Positions 1 through 8,209 of a stretch of 64,000 bases of DNA are shown in pieces; the stretch's first letter is position 1, and each line of letters starts with the position of its first letter. Position numbers and translations under genes: made by a program. The notes below the pieces were generated by a model, which had not been told where the DNA came from, made no database searches, and was given only the letters and a program-made list of their open reading frames with translations. This DNA is from Flavobacteriaceae bacterium GF1 (GTDB lineage: Bacteria > Bacteroidota > Bacteroidia > Flavobacteriales > Flavobacteriaceae), in contig WNKP01000017.1 of NCBI GenBank assembly GCA_009797885.1, forward strand, positions 35,249 to 99,248. The letters are read 5' to 3'.

Positions 1-1515
1 ACCGGTAACGGTATAGTGCATCCCATGGAACACCCTTTCGGGTATAACCACATCGAGCGGGCCGCCGGCACTTCTTCCGATCACTTTCACTGTTCTATCC
101 GAGTCCGAGGTTACCTCATATTGTATACCGTCACCCGCAAAGGTAAAGTTGCGGCCAACGGTCAGTTCTTCAAGAATGTTATACCGCCCCCAATCGTCGA
201 CTTCCCCTGCATAATTACCCCTGGCGCCCCTGGGAACGATTATAGTTACTTGGCCAAAGTGTTTGTCATTCTCCTGTTCAAAGACACGATGACCAACCTC
301 GAGAAGGGTTGGGGGATTGGAGTTCTCTATCCCCACAGTCACCAAACCATTATTGTTCGCAAAAGCGGTTTGCCCAATACTGGTCACACTACTTGGTATG
401 GTTATGCTGACCAAGAAGTTACGATTAAAAGCACTTCGGCCTATTACTTCAAGGTTTTCGTGAAAGAAAACCTCGTTCAATGCATTGCTACTAAAAACAG
501 CTGTCTCAAGGGTTGTCACCTTGGGCGGTATGGTCACAGTTTTCAAACTTTGGCCTCCAAAAGCCGTTGACCCAATAGTTTCCAAACTCTCCGGTAGGGT
601 CAGACTGGTCAATTTGGGGGATAGCGCGGCGTCGAAGAAGCTGAAGTTGGGGTCGGGGTGATTGTTTGCGTCCCTATTATTAAAAGCGCCATTCCCGATT
701 TCGGTCACACCTTCGGGAATTTCAAGATGTCCAGTTAATCCGGCGAATATAAAAGCGCCCTCCCCGATATGGGTCAGATGCTCCGGTAGGGTTATACCGG
801 CTAAGTCGTTGTCCCGAAAAGCGAAATCCCCGATGTGGGTCACACTGTTTGGTAGGGTCACACTGGTCAATTCTTTGCTTTGAAAAGCCCCTTCCCCAAT
901 ATGGGTAACCGTAAGGCCATTTATGGTTTCAGGGATGTTTATACTGGTGGCCGTACCAATATACCCCGTAATTGTACCCGTTGCAGGGTCAAACTCGAAA
1001 TCACCGGGATCGGTCACGTCGCTTTCCTCTTCCGTAATGGATTTAAAGCCCTGCCACCCATTGATGGCGAACGGGTTTTGATAGGCATTTGTAGTTCCTA
1101 CAGGCACTATCAGGTCTATTTCGTCCCTGTCATCAAATGCATCCGGGGCAAGGGATGGAGGAACGATGGCCTTTACCACCACTGTGGCAAGGCTTGGGTT
1201 GCCCGTAAACGCATTGGCACCGATACTGCCACCACCGGTAACGCTTTCGGGAATGGTAACACTGGTCAATCCACTGTTCTCAAAAGCATTGGTCCAAATA
1301 ACGGTGACACCGAAGTTGGTGCTCCCATTGGTCACGGTTTCGGGGATGATAAAGTCCCCTAAATTTGTATTTGTATTGCTCCTTATGGCAACCGTTTCGG
1401 TATCGGGGATCACTTCATATGTGATGTCTGATACTGTAAATGTCTGCCCATAGCCCGTAAGGCCCAGTACCACCACAAAAATGGTAGATAGTATAAATTG
1501 TAATTGTTTTTTCAT
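1..1515 (-). CDS. BspA-like leucine-rich-repeat surface protein (3' end outside window)
   Basis: The frame is open from an ATG at 1515 to the left edge, giving 505 codons and no stop, so the C-terminus is missing. It starts MKKQLQFILSTIFVVVLGL and ends its signal peptide at GYGQ, so it is exported by Sec. From about residue 70 onward it has repeats of the type 'LTSVTIPESVTxIGxxAF' (ILPESVxxIGxxAFxxN), the LRR_5/BspA pattern. In this family the repeats form a curved solenoid used for adhesion or ligand binding at the cell surface; in flavobacteria such proteins usually carry a type IX secretion tail, which would lie outside the window. It heads a run of minus-strand genes for secreted proteins. 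Function is inferred from the fold only. Confidence 0.85.
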   Translation of the reverse strand, partial: MKKQLQFILSTIFVVVLGLTGYGQTFTVSDITYEVIPDTETVAIRSNTNTNLGDFIIPETVTNGSTNFGVTVIWTNAFENSGLTSVTIPESVTGGGSIGANAFTGNPSLATVVVKAIVPPSLAPDAFDDRDEIDLIVPVGTTNAYQNPFAINGWQGFKSITEEESDVTDPGDFEFDPATGTITGYIGTATSINIPETINGLTVTHIGEGAFQSKELTSVTLPNSVTHIGDFAFRDNDLAGITLPEHLTHIGEGAFIFAGLTGHLEIPEGVTEIGNGAFNNRDANNHPDPNFSFFDAALSPKLTSLTLPESLETIGSTAFGGQSLKTVTIPPKVTTLETAVFSSNALNEVFFHENLEVIGRSAFNRNFLVSITIPSSVTSIGQTAFANNNGLVTVGIENSNPPTLLEVGHRVFEQENDKHFGQVTIIVPRGARGNYAGEVDDWGRYNILEELTVGRNFTFAGDGIQYEVTSDSDRTVKVIGRSAGGPLDVVIPERVFHGMHYTVTG

Positions 1516-1774
1516 TTTATATGCACTTTTGAATATTATTTAGAACAAATAATGACCGAACAGAGAAAGCATCCAATAATTAGTGCCGAACCTTATTAAA
1601 AAAGGGATAAAATAGGGGGCTTCTGGGGATAAGAGGAATCCAGTACTTGACCTATTCATTGGAAAACGGTTCAACAATACTGGAGGAAAACGACTTGAAA
1701 ACCAATAAATTGGGAAGGGAGCTTGACATCCAAGCCCTTAATTTGGAATAAAGCAATTTTTGGAACAACAACGG

Positions 1775-1804
1775 AAAGGCCCCTTGTCATTTGTAAGGGC
1801 TTTT
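1775..1804 (-). terminator. weak terminator-like hairpin after the 1803 lipoprotein gene
   Basis: Read on the minus strand, AAAAGCCCTT and AAGGGGCCTTT can pair with one bulged base on each side across a short loop. It lies directly after the stop at 1803. The stem is imperfect and no long T run follows, so the call is tentative. Confidence 0.3.
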
Positions 1805-2354
1805 ATTCCCCTACTCTAAAATAATGGGTTTCTGGGGTGTCTTTAGAAAAATTAGTGATATTGACCTCTATGTGTTCTGAATAATAAGGCGTATTGGAGT
1901 TAAAATTGACAGCATCAAAACTTAAGGAATATTCACCTTCTTCAACCAGGATAATCCCCATCCGGGATTCATAGGTATTTGTACCTGTATTTAACCTCGC
2001 AACATTGACAGTTTCATTTGGCGAGTAGAAAAGTTCTTCTTTAACGAAAACCCCTTCATACGAATTGGAAAAAATCGATAATTTTCGAAAATCAGGAGAA
2101 TAAAAAAACGCTTTGGAGTTTGAGGTTTCGTATATATCAAGTTTATTATCGTAACCATCTTCATCCAGATACCTACTAAAGCTTAAAGTAAAGATTATGG
2201 TATCCCCTACTTGATAGTTTTTCTCATTTTCAAATGTAAAGGCATCAGCAATGGTTATCCAAGGATAATGATAATAATCATCATCATAGCCCGAAAAACA
2301 CGCTATAACGGTCAAACCCATTAAACCTAGAATACATACAACTGATTTTTTCAT
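1803..2354 (-). CDS. hypothetical lipoprotein
   Basis: This 183-residue protein starts MKKSVVCILGLMGLTVIAC, a lipoprotein signal peptide with lipobox TVIAC (Cys19), so it should be lipidated and anchored in a membrane, most likely the outer one. The mature part begins with an acidic/aromatic stretch (SGYDDDYYHYP). The rest is predicted mainly beta by its alternating pattern. I do not recognise a family. It sits 96 bp downstream of an outer-membrane barrel gene on the same strand and may be co-transcribed with it. Confidence 0.7.
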   Translation of the reverse strand: MKKSVVCILGLMGLTVIACFSGYDDDYYHYPWITIADAFTFENEKNYQVGDTIIFTLSFSRYLDEDGYDNKLDIYETSNSKAFFYSPDFRKLSIFSNSYEGVFVKEELFYSPNETVNVARLNTGTNTYESRMGIILVEEGEYSLSFDAVNFNSNTPYYSEHIEVNITNFSKDTPETHYFRVGE

Positions 2355-2450
2355 CCGTATAAAATCTTAAGACACTCCGTAATTCGCAAAAACCTTATTC
2401 ATTTCGATGGTTAAATTTCCCGATGAAAAGATTTATGCGTATTTCATATA

Positions 2451-3032
2451 CTAAAATCTAAATCCTAAATTGATACCGGATTGGGCAACGGAAACACCAA
2501 AATCTTCATAATATTCAGCAATAATATCTCCGCCCAACCCTAACATTAATTCCAGGGAAATACGTTTTTTGAACAATAAAAACTTTTGACCCATTCCCAT
2601 ACCCAATGCAAGATTGGTGTAGTTTTCGGTTTCCCTACGGTATACTCCATAGCCTTCAGTGGTGGTTCTTCGCCGAACTTCATTTGACCTTCCCCCATAA
2701 AGGCTTGTAAAGATCTGAAGAAAGAAACTGTTTCGTTGATTGCCCCTCACATACCATCGCCCATAGGGGGTTATCCCATAATCCCTGGTGTATTTGCCAT
2801 ATCCGTCATTAAAATTCCTGCTATTGAGTCCGTATCTTCCGTACCATACACCTATACCAGCGGAAAAATTCTTCGAAAAAGCATTTTCATATATCAAATA
2901 AGCGGACTGATCTACCATTAAATGGCTAGCATTCATAGCGATATCATTTCCATAGGTAGGGTTTATAGTACTTTCCTGACCTGAAGAGCAAAAGATGCCA
3001 AGAAAAAAACCAATCAATGGAAGTCTTTTCAT
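2451..3032 (-). CDS. small outer-membrane beta-barrel protein
   Basis: The 193-residue product has a signal peptide (MKRLPLIGFFLGIFCSSGQ) and then alternating aromatic/polar strands such as FSAGIGVWYGRYG, YGITPYGRWYVRG and LALGMGMGQKF. It ends in NLGFRF, a terminal phenylalanine typical of the last strand recognised by the BAM machinery. Length fits an 8-strand barrel. Such proteins in Bacteroidota are usually annotated only as outer membrane beta-barrel protein; the ligand or role cannot be told. Upstream is a 43-residue membrane peptide ORF, downstream a lipoprotein gene. Confidence 0.7.
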   Translation of the reverse strand: MKRLPLIGFFLGIFCSSGQESTINPTYGNDIAMNASHLMVDQSAYLIYENAFSKNFSAGIGVWYGRYGLNSRNFNDGYGKYTRDYGITPYGRWYVRGNQRNSFFLQIFTSLYGGRSNEVRRRTTTEGYGVYRRETENYTNLALGMGMGQKFLLFKKRISLELMLGLGGDIIAEYYEDFGVSVAQSGINLGFRF

Positions 3033-3068
3033 TTTTACGATTAATGGTTTTTTGGTGGTGGTGCCTTA

Positions 3069-3200
3069 CTACGATAATAAAGTAGTCCTAACCAGTATGA
3101 TTACACCGAACAGAATGGTACTTATCTGTGCAAGCACTATAGCATACAAGACGAAATGCACTACTTTTAGCTTCATCTGTTTTTGCAAAACTTTGAACAT
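3069..3200 (-). CDS. possible 43-residue single-TM peptide
   Basis: An ATG at 3200 opens a 43-codon frame ending in TAG. Residues about 12-38 form one hydrophobic helix (HFVLYAIVLAQISTILFGV) after a basic start (MFKVLQKQMKLK). It lies in an otherwise empty 385-bp gap, upstream of the barrel gene on the same strand. Support is only the helix and the position; no homology is known to me. Confidence 0.35.
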   Translation of the reverse strand: MFKVLQKQMKLKVVHFVLYAIVLAQISTILFGVIILVRTTLLS

Positions 3201-3417
3201 GTTTATTGGGATGTGATTTTTTTCACTGCTCCTGTGTATTGGCTTTTGTTCGGCCCTTAAATATTAGATGGTATATAGGCTGCCCATTAACTAAAATCAG
3301 CCCTGAACTTTTTCAAATCCATCCGTCAAGAACGATTTGACAAGAACATTTTGTTAAACAGGGCAGCCCTATACGCTAACTAAACAAAAAACTAACTACA
3401 AACCTTTAAAACTCTCT

Positions 3418-4497
3418 TTATATCTGGGTCCATTTATTGGAGCTCTTTTTAAATCGGTACATGCGCAGGAAGTTTATGGTCGGTACGTTCATGCCTCTTT
3501 TCGCAAAGGCTCCCATAAGGGTAAGGGTACCATCATTGCCCAAACTCATATTGTTGAACCCTGATAGATCGGCCCCCATTGTCCTGCCATCGATATCCGC
3601 TCCCAGTCGTATCCATGTGTTGGCCCTATTTTGATAGGTTCGGACATACGCGTACCTTTTTCCTTTATCACTGTTATATGCTGCTATGGCCACAGAATTA
3701 CCGTTATTGGACAGGCTTATGTTCCATCCTGCGAAATTTCCCGTCGGTTCCCCAACAATATCCTTCCCTATTTGCACCCAACGTCCCGATACATTTTTAT
3801 AGACACTTACATAGCCAGATGATGCCCCTCCCTGATGTGCCCCTATTGCCAAAGTTTTGCCGTTACCGGATAAACTGACGCTTGCCCCGAAATAGTCTTT
3901 TGCCGCTTTACCATTGATATCAGCACCTATCTGAATCCATTTTCCTGAATCGTTTTTGTATACACGTACATGCCCTGAATGTTTGCCATTGCCACTGTTG
4001 AGCACAGCTCCAATAGCCACCGTGGTGCCATCGCCGGACAGGTCCACACTATAGCCCGAACCATCTCCCTGCGCCTCGCCATCGATATCCCCACCTATTT
4101 GCTCCCAAACGCCGGCATTATTTTTATACACCCGTACATGCCCCGAATTTATGCCGTTTCGCCCATGGTTGCGCCTGGCTCCAACAGCCACTGTGGTACC
4201 ATCACCCGACAGGCCCACACTATAGCCCGACCAATCCCTTGCTGCTTCCCCATGGATAACATCCCCTATTTGGTTCCAAATGCCGGAGCTGTTTTTGTAT
4301 ACGCCTACGCAACCTGATTTAATACCATCATTATCGCCCTGGTGGTTTCCTATGGCCAAGGTCATAACATCATCTGATAAACTCACGCTATAGGCTGACA
4401 AGTCAACGAACGGTTTGTTGGCGGTCTCAGCTATTTGGGCCTGGGCATAAATGACAGCACTCAATATGAAGGCCATGGACATATATCGCGTGGGCAT
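3418..4497 (-). CDS. secreted FG-GAP/beta-propeller-like repeat protein
   Basis: The 359-residue product has a signal peptide (MPTRYMSMAFILSAVIYAQAQ) and about six repeats of roughly 50 residues, each with 'SGYSVxLSGDGTTVAIGA' followed by 'GHVRVYKNxxGxWxQIG'. This is the FG-GAP-like pattern (LSxDGxTLAIGA) that builds a beta-propeller. It is exported and probably binds a surface or extracellular ligand. No type IX sorting domain is visible; the protein ends abruptly at SSNKWTQI within the last repeat, so it may be naturally short or truncated relative to longer relatives. Confidence 0.7.
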   Translation of the reverse strand: MPTRYMSMAFILSAVIYAQAQIAETANKPFVDLSAYSVSLSDDVMTLAIGNHQGDNDGIKSGCVGVYKNSSGIWNQIGDVIHGEAARDWSGYSVGLSGDGTTVAVGARRNHGRNGINSGHVRVYKNNAGVWEQIGGDIDGEAQGDGSGYSVDLSGDGTTVAIGAVLNSGNGKHSGHVRVYKNDSGKWIQIGADINGKAAKDYFGASVSLSGNGKTLAIGAHQGGASSGYVSVYKNVSGRWVQIGKDIVGEPTGNFAGWNISLSNNGNSVAIAAYNSDKGKRYAYVRTYQNRANTWIRLGADIDGRTMGADLSGFNNMSLGNDGTLTLMGAFAKRGMNVPTINFLRMYRFKKSSNKWTQI

Positions 4498-4899
4498 TTT
4501 TGATTAGGTTTTTATTTCACGGACGAATATTGAACCTATTCCATGCGCAGCCATAAAAATGTGTCGAAATCGCTTGAATTGGGGACTAAACATTGATTAT
4601 TGGGGACCAATCTAAATGGGGGTTTTTGAATAACTTATGAAAATTCGTCGGGTCATCATAGAACGGCCACCCGAACCGTAAAGGGACTAAAAATGCCTTC
4701 GCCCGTTGTGGAAAAAGAAAGTTCGGCATATCAAAATTGGAATGACGGCACAATATCTACTATTATGGAAGATAAATTGAACAATCGGTGCGTTGCCGCT
4801 ATAACCATATAAAAAAAGGAAAGGGTAATCACGGCATGGGTACGGTTTCAGAATAAAAACCACGCAAGGCATCATATACCGATTCTTGTGTTGATGCCA
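4498..4899. other. intergenic, no convincing gene
   Basis: About 400 bp between the FG-GAP-like gene and the IbrB-like gene. The leader of the FG-GAP-like gene occupies the left part. A 39-codon plus-strand frame (4693-4812) and a 62-codon minus frame exist but neither has a plausible composition. I see nothing else. Confidence 0.4.
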
Positions 4900-5508
4900 T
4901 CAGTTCCACGATGATGAATAATCGCCATCTTTGAACATCTCCCCAAGCCCTTTGAACTGCTTTAAGCGCAGCACTTCATCTGCATCCATTCCCAACGCAT
5001 CCATTATTTTCGAAGGGGACCATCCGTTTGTGGACAAAATCTTTACCACCTCGCTTATTTCCCCGATTTGATGCCGCCCCCGGGCCCTATTGTGCCTAAT
5101 AGTGGCCACTATACGATCATTATTGGGCAGGTCCAATACGACTACCGGGACTTTACGTCCCAATCTTTTCAGCAATTCCTTGTTTTTTTTGATAAGTCTC
5201 CAGCGATGATAACCGTCTATCAGGGTATAATGCTGTTCCTTCTCCGCACAGACCAGTAGGGGCATGGTAATTCCGTGATCGATCAGGGAACGAAGCAACA
5301 ACCGCTTTTCCGGAGCGGCCATTTTATTGGGATTGTACGAATTGGGCAACAGGGTATTTATAGGTACCCATAGCACTTGGGAAACCGGTTCTTTGTATTG
5401 GCCAAATACGGCTATAATGCTATTTACCAGTTCCATTTTCTTTTCTTCGGGAATACCACGGGTTTCCTTTAAAATATCCAAGATGTCCTGTTTTATACTT
5501 TTTTTCAT
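4900..5508 (-). CDS. ParB/Srx-domain protein, IbrB-like
   Basis: The start is placed at the ATG at 5508, which overlaps the upstream stop as ATGA; a longer frame to 5706 would run deep inside the neighbouring gene. The 202-residue product has a ParB N-terminal (sulfiredoxin-like) core: LLPNSYNPNKM, then MPLLVCAEKEQHYTLIDGYHRWR (the DGxHR box near residues 108-112) and ATIRHNRARGRHQ. Residues about 150-185 form a helix-turn-helix-like segment (WSPSKIMDALGMDADEVLR). The pairing with a DUF3440 gene matches E. coli ibrB-ibrA, genes originally described as regulators of immunoglobulin-binding proteins and often found on mobile DNA. The ParB fold can bind DNA or CTP/ATP; which applies here is unknown. 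Confidence 0.75.
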   Translation of the reverse strand: MKKSIKQDILDILKETRGIPEEKKMELVNSIIAVFGQYKEPVSQVLWVPINTLLPNSYNPNKMAAPEKRLLLRSLIDHGITMPLLVCAEKEQHYTLIDGYHRWRLIKKNKELLKRLGRKVPVVVLDLPNNDRIVATIRHNRARGRHQIGEISEVVKILSTNGWSPSKIMDALGMDADEVLRLKQFKGLGEMFKDGDYSSSWN

Positions 5509-6686
5509 GATGCGGTCTTTTCCTTGACATATAAGGTTTCGTAGGTTTTCTTGGTTCTGGTAAAGCCCAGGCTGCGACACCACCAATCGTTTTTGATGAT
5601 ACATTTGCATATCCTTCTCCAGGAGGGGAGTTTCCCTGCATTTTCCAACTTTAAATTGCCTTGGTCCGGAATGAGGTCGGAAGGAAAGCCGTTGTTTTCC
5701 CACCACTTGAGAAAGGTCTCTATTTTACTGGTATAATGAGTCCTCGTAATTTCCGGCATGGAACGCAATAGGATATACGTATATTTTTTCCATGTGAGTC
5801 CCTCTGGCAAGACTACCTTGATCCTACCAAGAACGGCGGTCTTACTGTAAACGGCCCCAAAATTGACCCCATGGACCCGGGCCACTACCTTGCTCCAGGT
5901 TTCGGGTTCGATTTCGTGAAAATAAGCCAAGCTTTGGCGTTGGTCCTCCCCATAGGGTTGACAGATACGCATTTTATGAATGGAGATTCCGCATAGATAA
6001 AAATAATCGTACAGTTTATTGTACCGTATTTTTTGCTTGCCCACATACCGCCATATATCTTCAGTACGCCAATCATAAATGGGATAGGAAAACACCAAAT
6101 CTTCCGAAGCTTTGCTCATCCAGTTTTCCCCGCCCCAACCGTTGGCGGTTACCGAAAAGAACCGGTTCAGGCTCTCATCGGATCGAATGCCCAACATGCA
6201 GGAGCATAGCTCACCATCGGAAAACCAATTGCCCCACTGGTATACAAAATCCTCGAACTCCATTCCATAGTGGAAAAAGGGGTAATACTCAATATCGGAT
6301 ATTACCTGTGGGTGTTTGGGCATGGGGCGAATCCATCTTTCGGATTCTTGAGGGTCCCAGCAGCGCCAATGGGGCTGGAACACACTGACCGAATTTCGGA
6401 GGTTCAGGGGAAGGCAAATCCAGTGCAGGTTTATTTTTTCCGTGCGGAGTGCAACCTCCTCAATGTGCCTTATCGTGGTATCGTATTGTCCCTCCAGATC
6501 AACGAACAATACATCGAGTGGCAGCCTGTTCTCCAATTCCGCCACCTGTAGGGCCAAATGCAACATGACCGTACTATCCTTACCTCCACTAAAAGCCAAA
6601 TACACCTTTGGGAAAATATCAAATATGTCCTGCATACGGTTTAAGGCGGCGTTAAGCACATCTTCATCCAAATAATTTTTGGGCAT
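5505..6686 (-). CDS. PAPS-reductase-family ATPase (DUF3440), IbrA-like
   Basis: This 393-residue protein has the PP-loop signature SGGKDSTVMLHLA (about residues 34-46), an adenylating nucleotide-binding motif of the PAPS reductase/N-type ATPase family. A second block (LFVDLEGQYDTTIRHIEE) and CxCMLGIRSDESLNR follow, then a DUF3440-type C-terminal half with paired cysteines and tryptophans. The reductase cysteine motif of true PAPS reductases (ECGLH) is not seen, so sulfate assimilation is unlikely. It is translationally coupled (ATGA) to the ParB-domain gene downstream. Together they form an IbrA/IbrB-like unit whose substrate is not known. Confidence 0.75.
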   Translation of the reverse strand: MPKNYLDEDVLNAALNRMQDIFDIFPKVYLAFSGGKDSTVMLHLALQVAELENRLPLDVLFVDLEGQYDTTIRHIEEVALRTEKINLHWICLPLNLRNSVSVFQPHWRCWDPQESERWIRPMPKHPQVISDIEYYPFFHYGMEFEDFVYQWGNWFSDGELCSCMLGIRSDESLNRFFSVTANGWGGENWMSKASEDLVFSYPIYDWRTEDIWRYVGKQKIRYNKLYDYFYLCGISIHKMRICQPYGEDQRQSLAYFHEIEPETWSKVVARVHGVNFGAVYSKTAVLGRIKVVLPEGLTWKKYTYILLRSMPEITRTHYTSKIETFLKWWENNGFPSDLIPDQGNLKLENAGKLPSWRRICKCIIKNDWWCRSLGFTRTKKTYETLYVKEKTAS

Positions 6687-6884
6687 TTTTAAAATTTATT
6701 GGTTTATTGAAAAAACGGTGATGCATTTTTTTGTGTCCAAAAACATAGCATGACCTTTGGATATTAAAGTCACTTTACTCAGCACTAGATATACCCATAA
6801 AAATTGAATAACTACTTCTTAAAGCTTCTTTTGATTTTTGCCATTTAAATCTTTAATTGTGATACAGCCTTTTTTATGGGACGC

Positions 6885-6944
6885 TACCCTGCCCTTAGGG
6901 ACGATGATCGATGAACACTACTAATGCTAACCTAAGGCAGGGTA
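6885..6944. repeat. imperfect inverted repeat
   Basis: TACCCTGCCCTTAGG at 6885-6899 is matched by CCTAAGGCAGGGTA at 6931-6944 with a single unpaired C and a 31-nt loop. It could be a transcript hairpin, a protein-binding site, or the scar of a mobile element. No T run follows on either strand. Confidence 0.5.
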
Positions 6945-7087
6945 CGGCCCAAAAGACTTACTACTATCGACTTTTTTCTTTACCATATGCTCCACCCATA
7001 GTCAAGGTCAGGGGTTCTTGCTGCGCTGACAAAGTGGTGCGGCCTCGACCGTATATTTGGAAAACCTGAAAAGATAATACCCGCGTA

Positions 7088-7213
7088 TTACATATCTTCA
7101 AAAATCCTTATGCCCAGTTTTATCAAAAAGTAAGCTGTAACCGCCAAAAGAATCAGGTAAAAAACTATCGCTCTCTGTAAATTCCCCTTGGTATTTTTAT
7201 TGTCTGCATTCAT
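7088..7213 (-). CDS. possible 41-residue single-TM peptide
   Basis: An ATG at 7213 opens 41 codons ending in TAA: a polar N-terminus (MNADNKNTKGNLQR), one hydrophobic helix (AIVFYLILLAVTAYFLIKLG) and a short tail. The positive-outside pattern and clean helix are what small membrane proteins look like, but there is no homology support. Confidence 0.35.
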   Translation of the reverse strand: MNADNKNTKGNLQRAIVFYLILLAVTAYFLIKLGIRIFEDM

Positions 7214-7503
7214 GAACTAGATATTCTAATTTAAAATCGTATTTGTACCGTAGCCCAATCCATTTTTTAAAGCTAATCCTGCATCGAAGAAAGGTAATTC
7301 GTACATAGGTTTTAAGTAAAAAGTGTTGAAACCGATAAAAAATGGGACGGAAAACGAAGGAGCAGGGATATTGCAGAAACGACTTCAATCAAATAAGTGC
7401 TTGTTGGGTCTTTTGGAATCATGGCATAAACCTATACACTTTGGAAAACTATCCATGCCATTGGCCCAAATATCCATTCCAAGGTCTTTTGATCTGCCCA
7501 AAA

Positions 7504-7531
7504 TTTGCACTGTAACGAAAAATTAAAAAAT
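7504..7531 (+). promoter_or_regulatory. leader element shared with the 13042 operon
   Basis: The 28 bases before the ATG read TTTGCACTGTAACGAAAAAT and continue A-rich. The leader of the gene at 13042 carries nearly the same block (TTTGCATTGTAACTAAAAAA) at the same distance from its ATG. The match suggests one promoter/leader family and possibly co-regulation of the two units. Confidence 0.5.
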
Positions 7532-8164
7532 ATGAAGAACACACAAAAGGAAACCCTCGGGTTATTGGTGACCATGAAAGCGAAACCAGGCAAGGAGCAA
7601 GAAGTTAAAGACTTTTTATTGGGCGGTCGCACATTGGTGGACCAAGAGCCCCAAACAGTATCTTGGTTCGCATTTCAAATAGATGAAAGAACTTTCGGAA
7701 TATACGACACCTTCGAAGTTGAGGAAGGCAGACAGGCACATTTAACGGGTCCAGTTGCAAAAGCACTGCTTGCAAATGCCGATGACCTATTGGAAAGATT
7801 TGATGCCAAAAAGGATATACGACCAATACATGTGGTCGCCTCAAACCATAAACAAGGTATTCATAACAAAGGCCTATTGGTCATTATGAAGGCCAAAGTA
7901 GGAAAATCCAAGGCTGTGGAGACCTTTCTTGATAGCGGGAGGCAATTGGTTGCGGATGAACCTGGAACATTGTCCTGGTACGCCCTTAAATTGGATGACA
8001 GCACCTATGCCATATTCGATACTTTTGCAGCAAACACGGGGAGGGATGCGCACTTAAAGGGCAAAATAGCCCAATCCCTTATGGAAAAGGCATCTGTTAA
8101 TTTGGAAAACTTTAAGACATCGGACATACAAAAAATAGATATTTTAGCTGTTAAACAGCCCTGA
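7532..8164 (+). CDS. tandem antibiotic-biosynthesis-monooxygenase (ABM) domain protein
   Basis: The ATG at 7532 gives 210 residues. Two copies of one ABM-like ferredoxin fold lie in tandem: 'LLVTMKAKPGKEQEVKDFL' (about 10-28) to 'LLERFDAKKDIRPIHVVA', and 'LLVIMKAKVGKSKAVETFL' (about 112-130) to 'IQKIDILAVKQ'. Each has the central 'TxSWxAxxxDxxTxxIxDTF' strand pair. ABM proteins are small cofactor-independent monooxygenases or quinol oxygenases that normally dimerise; here the dimer is fused in one chain. It lies upstream of an AraC regulator on the same strand, so a role in a small-molecule or quinone response is inferred. Confidence 0.8.
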   Translation: MKNTQKETLGLLVTMKAKPGKEQEVKDFLLGGRTLVDQEPQTVSWFAFQIDERTFGIYDTFEVEEGRQAHLTGPVAKALLANADDLLERFDAKKDIRPIHVVASNHKQGIHNKGLLVIMKAKVGKSKAVETFLDSGRQLVADEPGTLSWYALKLDDSTYAIFDTFAANTGRDAHLKGKIAQSLMEKASVNLENFKTSDIQKIDILAVKQP

Positions 8165-8170
8165 ACAATA

Positions 8171-8199
8171 GGAAAGGAGCGATTCATTCGCTCCTTTCC
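8171..8199 (+). terminator. hairpin terminator between ABM and AraC genes
   Basis: GGAAAGGAGCG (8171-8181) pairs perfectly with CGCTCCTTTCC (8189-8199) around a 7-nt loop, 7 bp after the ABM stop. No long T run follows. It ends just 10 bp before the AraC start, so some read-through is likely, or the AraC gene has its own start signal inside the hairpin region. Confidence 0.65.
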
Positions 8200-8209
8200 A
8201 AACATACTT

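Larger units (their letters stand above)
6687..7531. other. long intergenic region with one inverted repeat and one small ORF
   Basis: Some 845 bp with no full-size gene. It holds the inverted repeat at 6885-6944, a possible 41-codon membrane peptide at 7088-7213, and the leader of the monooxygenase-like gene. I see no tRNA or recognisable remnant. Confidence 0.4.

Noticed and set aside
1611..1751. 46-codon plus frame ending LGRELDIQALNLE
   Set aside because: Protein-like composition but no start codon and a stop just before it. It may be the tail of a lost gene; no family could be recognised.
4693..4812. 39-codon plus-strand frame
   Set aside because: No helix, motif, coupling or neighbour supports it; chance frames of this size are common.
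5508..5706. Longer start for the ParB-domain gene
   Set aside because: It would overlap the coupled upstream gene by about 200 bp, and the added residues do not belong to the fold; the ATGA overlap at 5508 is the natural start.
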